Below, one piece after another: positions 45,742 through 53,025 of a stretch of DNA of 64,000 bases. How positions within the stretch are numbered: position 1 is the first letter of the stretch; each line of letters starts with the position of its first letter. Both the position numbers and the translations under genes were made by a program. The notes under the pieces were generated by a model that worked only from the letters and a program-made list of their open reading frames with translations, was not told where the DNA came from and did no database searches. The DNA comes from Pseudomonas sp. FP2196 (GTDB lineage Bacteria > Pseudomonadota > Gammaproteobacteria > Pseudomonadales > Pseudomonadaceae), in assembly GCF_030687715.1 (NCBI RefSeq), contig NZ_CP117445.1, positions 1,980,501-2,044,500 on the forward strand, given 5' to 3'.

Positions 45742-47412
45742 TCAGCCGTGAAATAACAAAATCAGCAGCACCACATTCCCCAGCATCGCCAACAGCGCCA
45801 TCGTCCGCCAGACCTTCAATGGCTCACGCTCCAGTAACGGCCGAGGCCGGACGCTTAGGCTGCGCCGCTCACCCTGTTCCAGCAGCAGCAACCATTCTTC
45901 CGCCGTTTCAAATCGTTGTTGCGGAGCCGCAGCAACACCACGCTCCAGGCCCTGCGCCAACCATTCCGGCAAATCCGGCCGGTAACGACTGGCACTGACC
46001 GGCATCCCAAATCGTGGCCGCTGAAAGGCTTCGATCTCGCCATAAGGAAAATGCCCTGTGAGCAGGAAATACAGGGTCACGCCCACCGAATACAGATCCT
46101 GCTGCACGCCGGGTGGGTCACCGCGAAAAGCTTCTGGCGCGATGTAACTCGGCGTTCCTGGCAGCGTCGATGGCGCATCTTCAGACAGGCCGGAACAGTA
46201 AGCCAGACCAAAATCCAGCAGACGCAGTTCGCCATCGTCACCCAGCAGGAGGTTTTCCGGTTTGATGTCCCGATGCAGAATCTGTCGCCGATGTAACAGC
46301 CCCACCGCGCGCAGCAGCCGCTCAGCCAGTTCCTGCCACTGCGCCAATGGCAACGGGCCGTCTCGCTCGAAAAGCTGCGCCAGGGTCGTCCCCGAATATT
46401 CCCGCATCACGTAGTACAAATGCTGACGCTGAGGGCAGCCATGGACTTCAGGAAAATGTCGCCCGGCCACGCGCTTGAGGAACCACTCTTCCGCCAGCAG
46501 CGCTTGCCCGACCTTGGTGCCTTCGGCCAATCGCGTGGGCAGGGTCTTCAGCAGCCACGCTTGCCCTTGTCCGTCGAGGACTCGATACAGCAGCGATTGC
46601 TGACTCTGTCCAACAACGCTTTGCACCTCCCAGCCTTCGAACGATTGACCGGGTTTTAGCGGCGGCGGCAGTGGCCATTGCTGCAGATGAATCAATGCAT
46701 CGCCGATGCTTGATTCGCCAACGGCATCGACGCGCACCAGTAATGCACTCGCGTTGTCCTGGCTACCGGCCAGATGCGCGGCGTTCACCAGTGTATGTGC
46801 CGCGCTGTTCAGGTCCGGTTGATCGCGCAGAATTGCCGCAATCGCGGTATCGCTCAAAGTCGACCAGACGCCGTCGCTGAGCAGCACGAAACACTCGCCG
46901 TCGCGCAATTCACCGTCGAGAAAGTCCAGCACCAAATGCTGATCGAGGCCCAGCGCACGCTTGAGCACATGCTGCATGCCCGGCTGATCCCAAACGTGAT
47001 CGTCGGTGATTCGCTGCAAGCTGTCGGCAGACCAGCGATAGACCCGGCAATCACCTACGTGGGCCAAGGTAAAACGCCGACCTCGCATGACCAAAGCACT
47101 GACAGTGGTGAGTAGCGGTTGCCCGCCACCATTGGCCTGCAGCCAGCGATTCTGCGCGATCAACAAGCGATCCAAAGCCTGAGCCACGCCCCAGGTCTGC
47201 GGTGTGGCGTAGTAGTCGAGCGCCAGTGCCTGCAACGTCGAGCGCGCGGCGAGCCCGCCATCGGCGCACTGGCTGACGCCGTCGGCGATGGCGAACAGAT
47301 AGCCCTTGCTCGCCGCCAGTGCCGGGGCGGGCGTGACCAGGCGCAGGGCGTCCTGGTTTTCCGCGCGCGGACCGGTGGCGCTGGCTTCGGCAAAACTCAG
47401 TTGCAGGGCCAT
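45742..47412 (-). CDS. Fused PP2C-type phosphatase and Ser/Thr protein kinase, membrane anchored
   Basis: 556 residues. Residues 1-235 are a PP2C phosphatase: metal Asp in AENQDALRL, IADGVS (D44), VGDCRVYR, LLSDGVW (D180) and SQDNASALL (D219). Residues 255-515 are a Hanks kinase: Lys289 in WLLKTLPTRL, HRDIKPENLLL (D382), DFGLAY (D400), and GTPSYIAPEAF. The Gly-rich loop is unusual (VVGQSQQS, not GxGxxG). The last helix (MALLAMLGNVVLLILL) anchors it in the inner membrane. It starts 7 bases after the nitrate-transporter stop, so it is co-transcribed with it. That suggests a role in tuning nitrate assimilation or transport, but no substrate is known. Confidence 0.93.
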   Translation of the reverse strand: MALQLSFAEASATGPRAENQDALRLVTPAPALAASKGYLFAIADGVSQCADGGLAARSTLQALALDYYATPQTWGVAQALDRLLIAQNRWLQANGGGQPLLTTVSALVMRGRRFTLAHVGDCRVYRWSADSLQRITDDHVWDQPGMQHVLKRALGLDQHLVLDFLDGELRDGECFVLLSDGVWSTLSDTAIAAILRDQPDLNSAAHTLVNAAHLAGSQDNASALLVRVDAVGESSIGDALIHLQQWPLPPPLKPGQSFEGWEVQSVVGQSQQSLLYRVLDGQGQAWLLKTLPTRLAEGTKVGQALLAEEWFLKRVAGRHFPEVHGCPQRQHLYYVMREYSGTTLAQLFERDGPLPLAQWQELAERLLRAVGLLHRRQILHRDIKPENLLLGDDGELRLLDFGLAYCSGLSEDAPSTLPGTPSYIAPEAFRGDPPGVQQDLYSVGVTLYFLLTGHFPYGEIEAFQRPRFGMPVSASRYRPDLPEWLAQGLERGVAAAPQQRFETAEEWLLLLEQGERRSLSVRPRPLLEREPLKVWRTMALLAMLGNVVLLILLFHG

Positions 47413-47419
47413 TGAAGCC

Positions 47420-48631
47420 TCAGACCCGCGCCGCTGTCACCGCGGCCGAACCCCATGTGGTTCTCCAGCGACGCTTGACCCCGTGCAGACCAAACCACGC
47501 CAGCACGCCAAGGCTGGCGAACAACCACAGCGCCAATTGATAACTGCCGGTGCTTTGTTTGATCGCGCCCATGCCGGCCGCCAAGGCAAAACCACCGATT
47601 CCGCCGGCCATGCCGATCAGCCCGGTCATCACGCCGATCTCCAGACGAAAGCGCTGTGGTACCAGTTGGAAAACCGCACCGTTGCCGGCTCCCAAACCGA
47701 GCATGGTGCAGACGAAAAGGGCCAGTGCCGCGTAGGAACTTGGCAAGTTGAAACCGACCGCCGCGATGCAGATGGCGGCGACGGTGTACATCGCCAGCAA
47801 GGTGCGGATGCCGCCGAAACGATCCGCCAGTGCGCCCCCCAATGGCCGCATCAGGCTGCCGCCGAACACACAGGCGGCGGTGTAGTAACCCGCCGTTACC
47901 GGGCTCAAACCGTACTGATCGTTGAAGTAGCCGGGCAGGGCGCTGGCCAAGCCGATGAAGCCGCCGAAGGTGACGCTGTAGAAAAACATGAACCACCAAC
48001 TGTCACGATCACCGAGGGCCTTGAAATAGTCGGCCATGGACTTGGCTTTCGGACGCTGCGGAGCGTTTTTTGCCATCCAGGCGAACAGCACCAGCGTGAG
48101 AATCAGCGGAATCACTGCGAAGCCGAACACGTTGCTCCAGCCGAAGGACGCGGCCAGTACCGGTGCGAGCAGTGCAGCGAACACGGTGCCGGAGTTACCC
48201 GCGCCAGCAATGCCCATGGCTTTGCCCTGATGCTCCGGCGGATACCACTGCGACGCCAGCGGCAGGGCTACCGCGAACGAAGCGCCCGCCATGCCGAGGA
48301 ACAGGCCCAGTATCAACGCCTGCTCGTAACTGTGAATGCCGAGTTTCCAGGCGCCGAACAGCGCGCAGATAACGATGACCTGGCCGATCAGTCCGGCAGT
48401 TTTCGGCGACAGTCGATCAGCGAGCATGCCCATCGCAAAACGTAATACGGCGCCGGCCAGGATCGGTGTGGCAACCACCAGCCCGCGTTGTTGCGTGGTC
48501 AGGTGCAGGTCGGCGGCAATTTGCACCGCCAGGGGGCCGAGCAGGTACCAGACCATGAAACTCAGGTCGAAATAGAGGAAGGCCGCGAACAGAGTCGGGG
48601 TGTGGCCGGATTTCCAGAAGCTTGAATTCAT
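47420..48631 (-). CDS. nasA: Nitrate/nitrite transporter (NarK/NasA, MFS)
   Basis: 403 residues from the ATG complementary to 48629-48631 (MNSSFWKSGHTPTLFAAFLY), with GAGG upstream. A major-facilitator protein with 12 helices; the nitrate-nitrite porter signature is in GMAGASFAVALPLASQWYPP and FGAGNGAVF-like GLGAGNGAVFQLVPQ (helix 8). It brings nitrate into the cytosol for NasC. Position corresponds to PA1783 of P. aeruginosa. It is preceded by its own ANTAR leader and sigma-54 promoter. Confidence 0.93.
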   Translation of the reverse strand: MNSSFWKSGHTPTLFAAFLYFDLSFMVWYLLGPLAVQIAADLHLTTQQRGLVVATPILAGAVLRFAMGMLADRLSPKTAGLIGQVIVICALFGAWKLGIHSYEQALILGLFLGMAGASFAVALPLASQWYPPEHQGKAMGIAGAGNSGTVFAALLAPVLAASFGWSNVFGFAVIPLILTLVLFAWMAKNAPQRPKAKSMADYFKALGDRDSWWFMFFYSVTFGGFIGLASALPGYFNDQYGLSPVTAGYYTAACVFGGSLMRPLGGALADRFGGIRTLLAMYTVAAICIAAVGFNLPSSYAALALFVCTMLGLGAGNGAVFQLVPQRFRLEIGVMTGLIGMAGGIGGFALAAGMGAIKQSTGSYQLALWLFASLGVLAWFGLHGVKRRWRTTWGSAAVTAARV

Positions 48632-48730
48632 CGCGCACCTCAGCTGAAAAGAGTCTCGAAAGGAGTCATGCACAGCAGGTGGGGCGCCGCCACGGCCGCA
48701 CCACCGGCCCCGGTCTGTGGGGCCAAAACG

Positions 48731-48816
48731 AAAAAACGCCGCTACCTGATTCGCCGGGAGGGGCGAACGGGGTGAGCGACGTCTTTGTCGTGGGTGGGGC
48801 AACCGCCGTTGGTTAC
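48731..48816 (-). promoter_or_regulatory. ANTAR-type antitermination leader of the nitrate transporter
   Basis: Minus strand, in transcription order. P1 (48799-48816): GTAACC-AACGGC-GGTTGC. P2 (48777-48790): CGAC-AAAGAC-GTCG. Terminator (48731-48778): CGCT...TTCGCC / GGCGAA...AGCG, then GCGTTTTTT. Both loops are six bases with A1 and G4. The 3' arm of P2 overlaps the 5' arm of the terminator, so the two cannot fold together; NasT binding to P1-P2 should prevent termination. This repeats the nirB leader design. Confidence 0.83.
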
Positions 48817-48830
48817 CTGTGCGTAATGCT

Positions 48831-48848
48831 TAGCGAGATTTGTGCCAA
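48831..48848 (-). promoter_or_regulatory. Sigma-54 promoter of the nitrate transporter gene
   Basis: Minus strand: TTGGCACAAATCTCGCTA. The GG and GC elements are separated by 10 bases and lie about 15 bases before P1 of the leader. The -24 element directly abuts a family-B repeat (48850-48932), which occupies the usual NtrC enhancer region. Confidence 0.72.
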
Positions 48849-48849
48849 G

Positions 48850-48932
48850 GATCAAAAGATCGCAACACGGCAGCCCCTACATGGGATTGCGCACTACCTC
48901 TAGGAGCTGCCGAAGGCTGCGATCTTTTGATC
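48850..48932. repeat. Family-B repeat pair (degenerate left arm)
   Basis: GATCAAAAGATCGCAACACG on the left and TAGGAGCTGCCGAAGGCTGC with GATCTTTTGATC on the right, between nasT and the transporter promoter. Confidence 0.8.
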
Positions 48933-48942
48933 TGGTTTTTAA

Positions 48943-49518
48943 TCAGCCCAACAACTCACTCATCGCAATAATCTGCTCCGCCACCTGAATCAGCTTCTGC
49001 TGCCTGCTCATGGCCTGACGCCGCATCAGGGTGTAGGCCTCTTCCTCGTTGCAATCCTTCATCTTCATCAACAAACCCTTGGCCAGTTCGATGCGCTTAC
49101 GCTCGGCCAGTTGCTGATCGCGGGCCTGAAGCTGCGCGCGCAAGGCCTGATCGCTCTCGAAACGGGCCATGGCCACATCAAGAATCGGCTGCAAGCGTTG
49201 TGCGTGAATGCCTTCGACGATGTAGGCACTGACCCCGGACTTGATCGCCTGACGCATCACGCCGGGGTCATGTTCGTCGGTAAACATCACGATCGGGCGA
49301 GGCTGGTCGCGGCTGACCAGCACCACTTGTTCCATCACATCGCGGCTCGGTGACTCGGTATCGATCAGGATTACATCCGGGCGCACCGTTTCGACGCGCG
49401 CCGGCAGGTCGATGGTCAGGCCTGACTCGTCGATCACCTCGAAACCGGCTTCGGTCAGCGCGGCCTTCAGGCGCCCGACTTTTTTCGCCGTGTCATTGAT
49501 CAGCAGAATACGCAGCAT
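48943..49518 (-). CDS. nasT: ANTAR-domain antiterminator NasT
   Basis: 191 residues. Residues 1-120 have a receiver-like fold (LLINDTAKKVGRLKAAL...ILIDTES); the ANTAR domain is at about 130-185 (ERKRIELAKGLLMKMKDCNE...). The receiver looks degenerate: the acidic pair is Asn-Asp, and the conserved Lys is replaced by Glu in AYIVEGI. This fits NasT being held by NasS rather than activated by phosphorylation. It binds the two leader hairpins upstream of nirB and the transporter. It follows nasS by 15 bases. Confidence 0.93.
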   Translation of the reverse strand: MLRILLINDTAKKVGRLKAALTEAGFEVIDESGLTIDLPARVETVRPDVILIDTESPSRDVMEQVVLVSRDQPRPIVMFTDEHDPGVMRQAIKSGVSAYIVEGIHAQRLQPILDVAMARFESDQALRAQLQARDQQLAERKRIELAKGLLMKMKDCNEEEAYTLMRRQAMSRQQKLIQVAEQIIAMSELLG

Positions 49519-49533
49519 GTTCGCGGTCTCCTG

Positions 49534-50745
49534 TCAGCGGCGGGCGAGAAGGGGAGCGTCGTCGCTCAGGGCGTGCAGCTTGAAACTGCGGGCGTACCCG
49601 GCTGGATCGCTGCCGTCCCAGACTTTGCCGTCGAGCAACTGACTGCTGCGCATGTCTGTGCCCCACGCGGCGACGCCGACAGCGGTCGCCGCTTCGCGAT
49701 AAACGTCCAGTTGTTGAACCTGACGGGCCACGGCGAGGTAATCCGGGTCTTCGCGCAGCAGGCCCCAGCGGCGGAACTGGGTCATGAACCACATGCCGTC
49801 GGAGAGATACGGCAGATTGACTTCGCCATTGCCGTGAAAGCGCAAGGCGTGAGGGTCTTGCCAGCGATTACCGAGGCCGTCGGCGTACTCACCGAGAAAG
49901 CGCGGTTCGATGCACGAAACCGGCGCGTCTAGATAATCCGGGGCGCTGAGCAATTGCGCGGTGCTGCGGCGATTCTCCTGGCTTTGTTCGATGAAGCGGC
50001 TGGCTTCGAGGATCGCCATCACCAGCGCCCGCGCGGTGTTCGGGTACTGCTCGACGAAGGCGCGGGTGCAGCCGAGGACTTTTTCCGGGTGGTCGGGCCA
50101 AATCGTCTGGCTGGTGGCCATGGTGAAACCGAGATCCTGCTGCACCGCGCTGGCGGCCCAGGGTTCGCCGACGCAAAAGCCGTCGATTCGTCCCGCTTGC
50201 AGGTGCGCAACCATTTGCGGCGGCGGCACGACCACGCTGTCGACATCCTGTAACGGATGAATGCCCTGGCTCGCCAGCCAGTAATAAAGCCACATGGCGT
50301 GTGTGCCGGTCGGGAAGGTCTGAGCGAAGGTCAGTTTTGCGCGAGATTGGTGCACGTGGCGATCCAGCGCTTCAGGACTGCTCACGCCGAGGCTTTGCAG
50401 GCCGTGGGACAGGTTGAGGCTCTGACCGTTCTGATTCAGGCCCATCAACACGGCCATGTCGGTGGATGCGATGCCTCCGATGCCCAAATGCACGGCGTAG
50501 ATCAAACCGTACAGACTGTGGGCGGCATCGAGTTCGCCGCTGACCAGTTTGTCGCGCAGGTTGGCCCATGACGTCTGGCGCTTGAGGTTCAGGGTCAGGC
50601 CATAAGGCTGGGCGAAACCCTGAGTGGCGGCCACCACCACCGAGGCGCAATCGCTCAGGGCCATGAAACCAAGGTTGATCGCAGTCTTTTCCGGAGCATC
50701 GCTGCCGTTGACCCAGGCCAGCGGCCCGACGGAGGGTTCATTCAT
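49534..50745 (-). CDS. nasS: Nitrate/nitrite-sensing protein NasS
   Basis: 403 residues from the ATG complementary to 50743-50745 (MNEPSVGPLAWVNGSDAPEK). It resembles the NrtA-type nitrate-binding protein but lacks any signal peptide, so it is cytosolic. In Azotobacter and other bacteria NasS binds NasT and releases it when nitrate or nitrite binds. The frame upstream to 50973 is not used because it crosses into the pyrD promoter region. The nasS leader shows no clear ANTAR hairpins. Confidence 0.92.
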   Translation of the reverse strand: MNEPSVGPLAWVNGSDAPEKTAINLGFMALSDCASVVVAATQGFAQPYGLTLNLKRQTSWANLRDKLVSGELDAAHSLYGLIYAVHLGIGGIASTDMAVLMGLNQNGQSLNLSHGLQSLGVSSPEALDRHVHQSRAKLTFAQTFPTGTHAMWLYYWLASQGIHPLQDVDSVVVPPPQMVAHLQAGRIDGFCVGEPWAASAVQQDLGFTMATSQTIWPDHPEKVLGCTRAFVEQYPNTARALVMAILEASRFIEQSQENRRSTAQLLSAPDYLDAPVSCIEPRFLGEYADGLGNRWQDPHALRFHGNGEVNLPYLSDGMWFMTQFRRWGLLREDPDYLAVARQVQQLDVYREAATAVGVAAWGTDMRSSQLLDGKVWDGSDPAGYARSFKLHALSDDAPLLARR

Positions 50746-50939
50746 AGCATGCACCTGCAAAAAGCCGCCTTCAAAAAAAACGCCGCCACCGATTTTGCGC
50801 AGGCAAAACCCCATGACGACGCCATTGTCCTGGCCCGTACGCCGCCATTGGCGTGCGGGCTGATGGCTAGAAAGGTGCAAGGCATATGCCAGTCGCGCCG
50901 ATTCGCGCGTGCGCCTCGCGCCGCAGGTCGATGCCCGGC

Positions 50940-50945
50940 TATAAT
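50940..50945 (+). promoter_or_regulatory. Probable -10 element of pyrD
   Basis: Perfect TATAAT 37 bases before the pyrD start. A recognisable -35 at 17 bases upstream is lacking. Read with low confidence. Confidence 0.45.
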
Positions 50946-50981
50946 CGCCGCCTCTTTTCGCCGCCCGAGTCATCGCCGCCC

Positions 50982-52004
50982 ATGTATTCCCTGGCCCGTC
51001 AGCTGTTGTTCAAACTTTCCCCGGAAACCTCCCACGATCTGTCGCTGGATCTGATCGGCGCGGGTGGGCGTTTGGGCCTCAACGGCTTGCTGTGCAAGGC
51101 GCCGGCGAAGATGCCGGTGACAGTCATGGGCCTGGAGTTCCCGAACCCTGTCGGTCTGGCGGCCGGTCTGGACAAGAACGGCGCGGCCATCGACGGCTTC
51201 GCGCAACTGGGTTTCGGGTTTGTCGAAATCGGCACCGTGACCCCGCGTCCGCAGCCGGGCAACCCGAAACCACGCATCTTCCGTCTGCCGGAAGCCGAGG
51301 CGATCATCAACCGCATGGGGTTCAACAACCTCGGTGTCGATAACCTGCTGGCGCGGGTGGCAGCGGCGAAATACACAGGCGTGCTGGGCATCAACATCGG
51401 CAAGAACTTCGATACCCCGGTCGAGCGCGCGGTGGATGATTACCTGATCTGCCTGGACAAGGTCTACGCCCACGCCAGTTACATCACGGTCAACGTCAGC
51501 TCGCCGAATACCCCGGGCCTGCGCAGTCTGCAGTTCGGTGATTCGCTCAAGCAGTTGCTCGCGGACCTGGCCACGCGCCGCGCCGAACTGGCGCTGCGCC
51601 ATGGCAAGCATGTGCCGCTGGCGATCAAGATCGCGCCGGACATGACCGACGAAGAAACCGCGCAGGTGGCGCTAGCGCTGATCGAAACCGGGATGGACGC
51701 GGTAATCGCGACGAACACCACCCTGAGCCGTGTTGGCGTTGAAGGCATGGAGCATGGCGACGAGGCGGGCGGTCTGTCCGGCGCGCCGGTGCGTGACAAG
51801 AGCACCCACACCGTGAAGGTGCTGGCGGCTGAACTGGGCGGGCGTTTGCCGATCATCGCCGCCGGTGGCATCACCGAGGGCAAGCATGCGGCCGAGAAGA
51901 TCACGGCGGGTGCGAGTCTGGTGCAGATTTACTCGGGCTTCATCTATAAGGGTCCGGCGCTGATTCGCGAATCCGTCGACGCGATCGCCGCCCTGCGCAA
52001 ATAA
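50982..52004 (+). CDS. pyrD: Dihydroorotate dehydrogenase (quinone), class 2
   Basis: 340 residues from the ATG at 50982 ([20 protein letters not shown]), which has the N-terminal membrane-associating helix of class 2 enzymes. It oxidises dihydroorotate to orotate and passes electrons to ubiquinone. Motifs: [28 protein letters not shown] (catalytic Ser), and the C-terminal FMN site IIAAGGI...QIYSGF. Divergent from nasS. Confidence 0.96.
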   Translation: MYSLARQLLFKLSPETSHDLSLDLIGAGGRLGLNGLLCKAPAKMPVTVMGLEFPNPVGLAAGLDKNGAAIDGFAQLGFGFVEIGTVTPRPQPGNPKPRIFRLPEAEAIINRMGFNNLGVDNLLARVAAAKYTGVLGINIGKNFDTPVERAVDDYLICLDKVYAHASYITVNVSSPNTPGLRSLQFGDSLKQLLADLATRRAELALRHGKHVPLAIKIAPDMTDEETAQVALALIETGMDAVIATNTTLSRVGVEGMEHGDEAGGLSGAPVRDKSTHTVKVLAAELGGRLPIIAAGGITEGKHAAEKITAGASLVQIYSGFIYKGPALIRESVDAIAALRK

Positions 52005-52023
52005 CCCAGGCTGTCCCGGTCAA

Positions 52024-52115
52024 TGTAGGAGCTGCCGAAGGCTGCGATCTTTTGATCTTGATTTTAATTTTAAAAAAACAGGATCAAAAGATCGCAGCCT
52101 TCGGCAGCTCCTACA
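52024..52115. repeat. Family-B repeat pair
   Basis: Near-perfect inverted TGTAGGAGCTGCCGAAGGCT with GCGATCTTTTGATC and its complement, with an AT-rich centre, just after pyrD. The long stem may also serve as the pyrD transcript end. Confidence 0.88.
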
Positions 52116-52168
52116 GGGGTAGTCGGCAGATATTCAAAAGGTGGGCGTCAGTCGAATCAAGCAGGCAT

Positions 52169-52193
52169 AAAAAAGGGCTCCTCGAAGGAGCCC
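52169..52193 (-). terminator. Intrinsic terminator of rmf
   Basis: Stem GGGCTCC(T)/(A)GGAGCCC with a 3-base loop; on the minus strand it is followed by TTTTTT. It sits 86 bases after the rmf stop. Confidence 0.8.
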
Positions 52194-52279
52194 CTGGGCC
52201 GAAGCCCGCCGTCCGGGAAGGACGTGCGTGGTTAATGCGTTGCAAATTCAGATTGTCGTGTCGGAATAAATGCCCTGTG

Positions 52280-52495
52280 TCAGCCGACGGCGTGAAGTTC
52301 GTTGAGTCTGTGGATTCCCGCAGTGCCGGTCATACCGTCCCAGTTGTCGCCGCGTCCTTCTCGCCAGCCGTTGATCCAGGCTTGACGTACCGACGGTAGA
52401 GTAAATGGGCAAAGCTCACGGGATTTGCCACCAACGCCATATTGATATCCGCGCAAAAATGCTCTTTCCAACGGATCACGCTTAAGTCTTCTCAT
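52280..52495 (-). CDS. rmf: Ribosome modulation factor
   Basis: 71 residues (MRRLKRDPLERAFLRGYQYG). RMF dimerises 70S ribosomes into inactive 100S particles in stationary phase. The signature RGYQYGVGGKSRELCPF and QAWINGWREGRGDNW is intact. The ribosome site is GAGGGAA. It is divergent from the unassigned 52.5-53.0 kb leader region. Confidence 0.96.
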   Translation of the reverse strand: MRRLKRDPLERAFLRGYQYGVGGKSRELCPFTLPSVRQAWINGWREGRGDNWDGMTGTAGIHRLNELHAVG

Positions 52496-52753
52496 AGGGT
52501 GTTTCCCTCACTTGTTGACTGTTTGTGTCGCGTTGACCTCAACCGAGGTCTGGCAGAAAAACTCTGCCGGGGGCGGCTCGCTGCCGGCGTGGCGAGCCAA
52601 GGTGTTGACGCCGTTGCGACGTCAACCTGCTGTCAGTTCTAACCAATGAGTCACACCGATGGAATGACCGTTTTGTCATAAGGACGTAACGAAAAGAGTG
52701 TTGCAGCGATAAGTAACTGCGTATTTATTGAATGTTTATTGGGCAAACCCCGG

Positions 52754-52860
52754 TATGATCGGCTCCGCGCCGGATGATGGGGTTAATCCTTTAGTGAGAA
52801 TGACCCACGTTTGCGCTGGGGTATAAAGCGACGAAGGGTCGCTTTAAGACTTTTTGTTGC
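52754..52860 (+). ncRNA. Candidate small RNA or long leader upstream of rlmKL
   Basis: A TATGAT -10-like hexamer at 52754-52759 is followed about 70 bases later by a strong hairpin AAAGCGAC-GAAG-GTCGCTTT (about 52826-52846, one extra G) and then CTTTTT at 52852-52857. This has the layout of a short sRNA of about 90 bases ending at an intrinsic terminator. The -35 is not clear. It could equally be the 5' leader of rlmKL with an attenuator. No homolog recognised. The rest of the 530-base rmf-rlmKL gap holds no gene that I can support. Confidence 0.35.
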
Positions 52861-53025
52861 ACCAACTTTTTTATCTGTCCTTGCATCTAAGCTCTTTTAA
52901 CCCGAGCAGCGGGGATGGAACGGCACACCTTCGTGCCACGCGGGCGTTCTTTTAGAAAAGCGCCTGATTGAAAACCGGGTCGGCAATGCGTTGCCGATCC
53001 ACTAGCCAAAGGCTCTGGAAATACC

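Noticed and set aside
50746..50981. Possible ANTAR-type leader for nasS
   Set aside because: Short stems occur (for example TTTTGC/GCAAAA), but no pair of six-base loops with A1/G4 and no convincing terminator stem was found.
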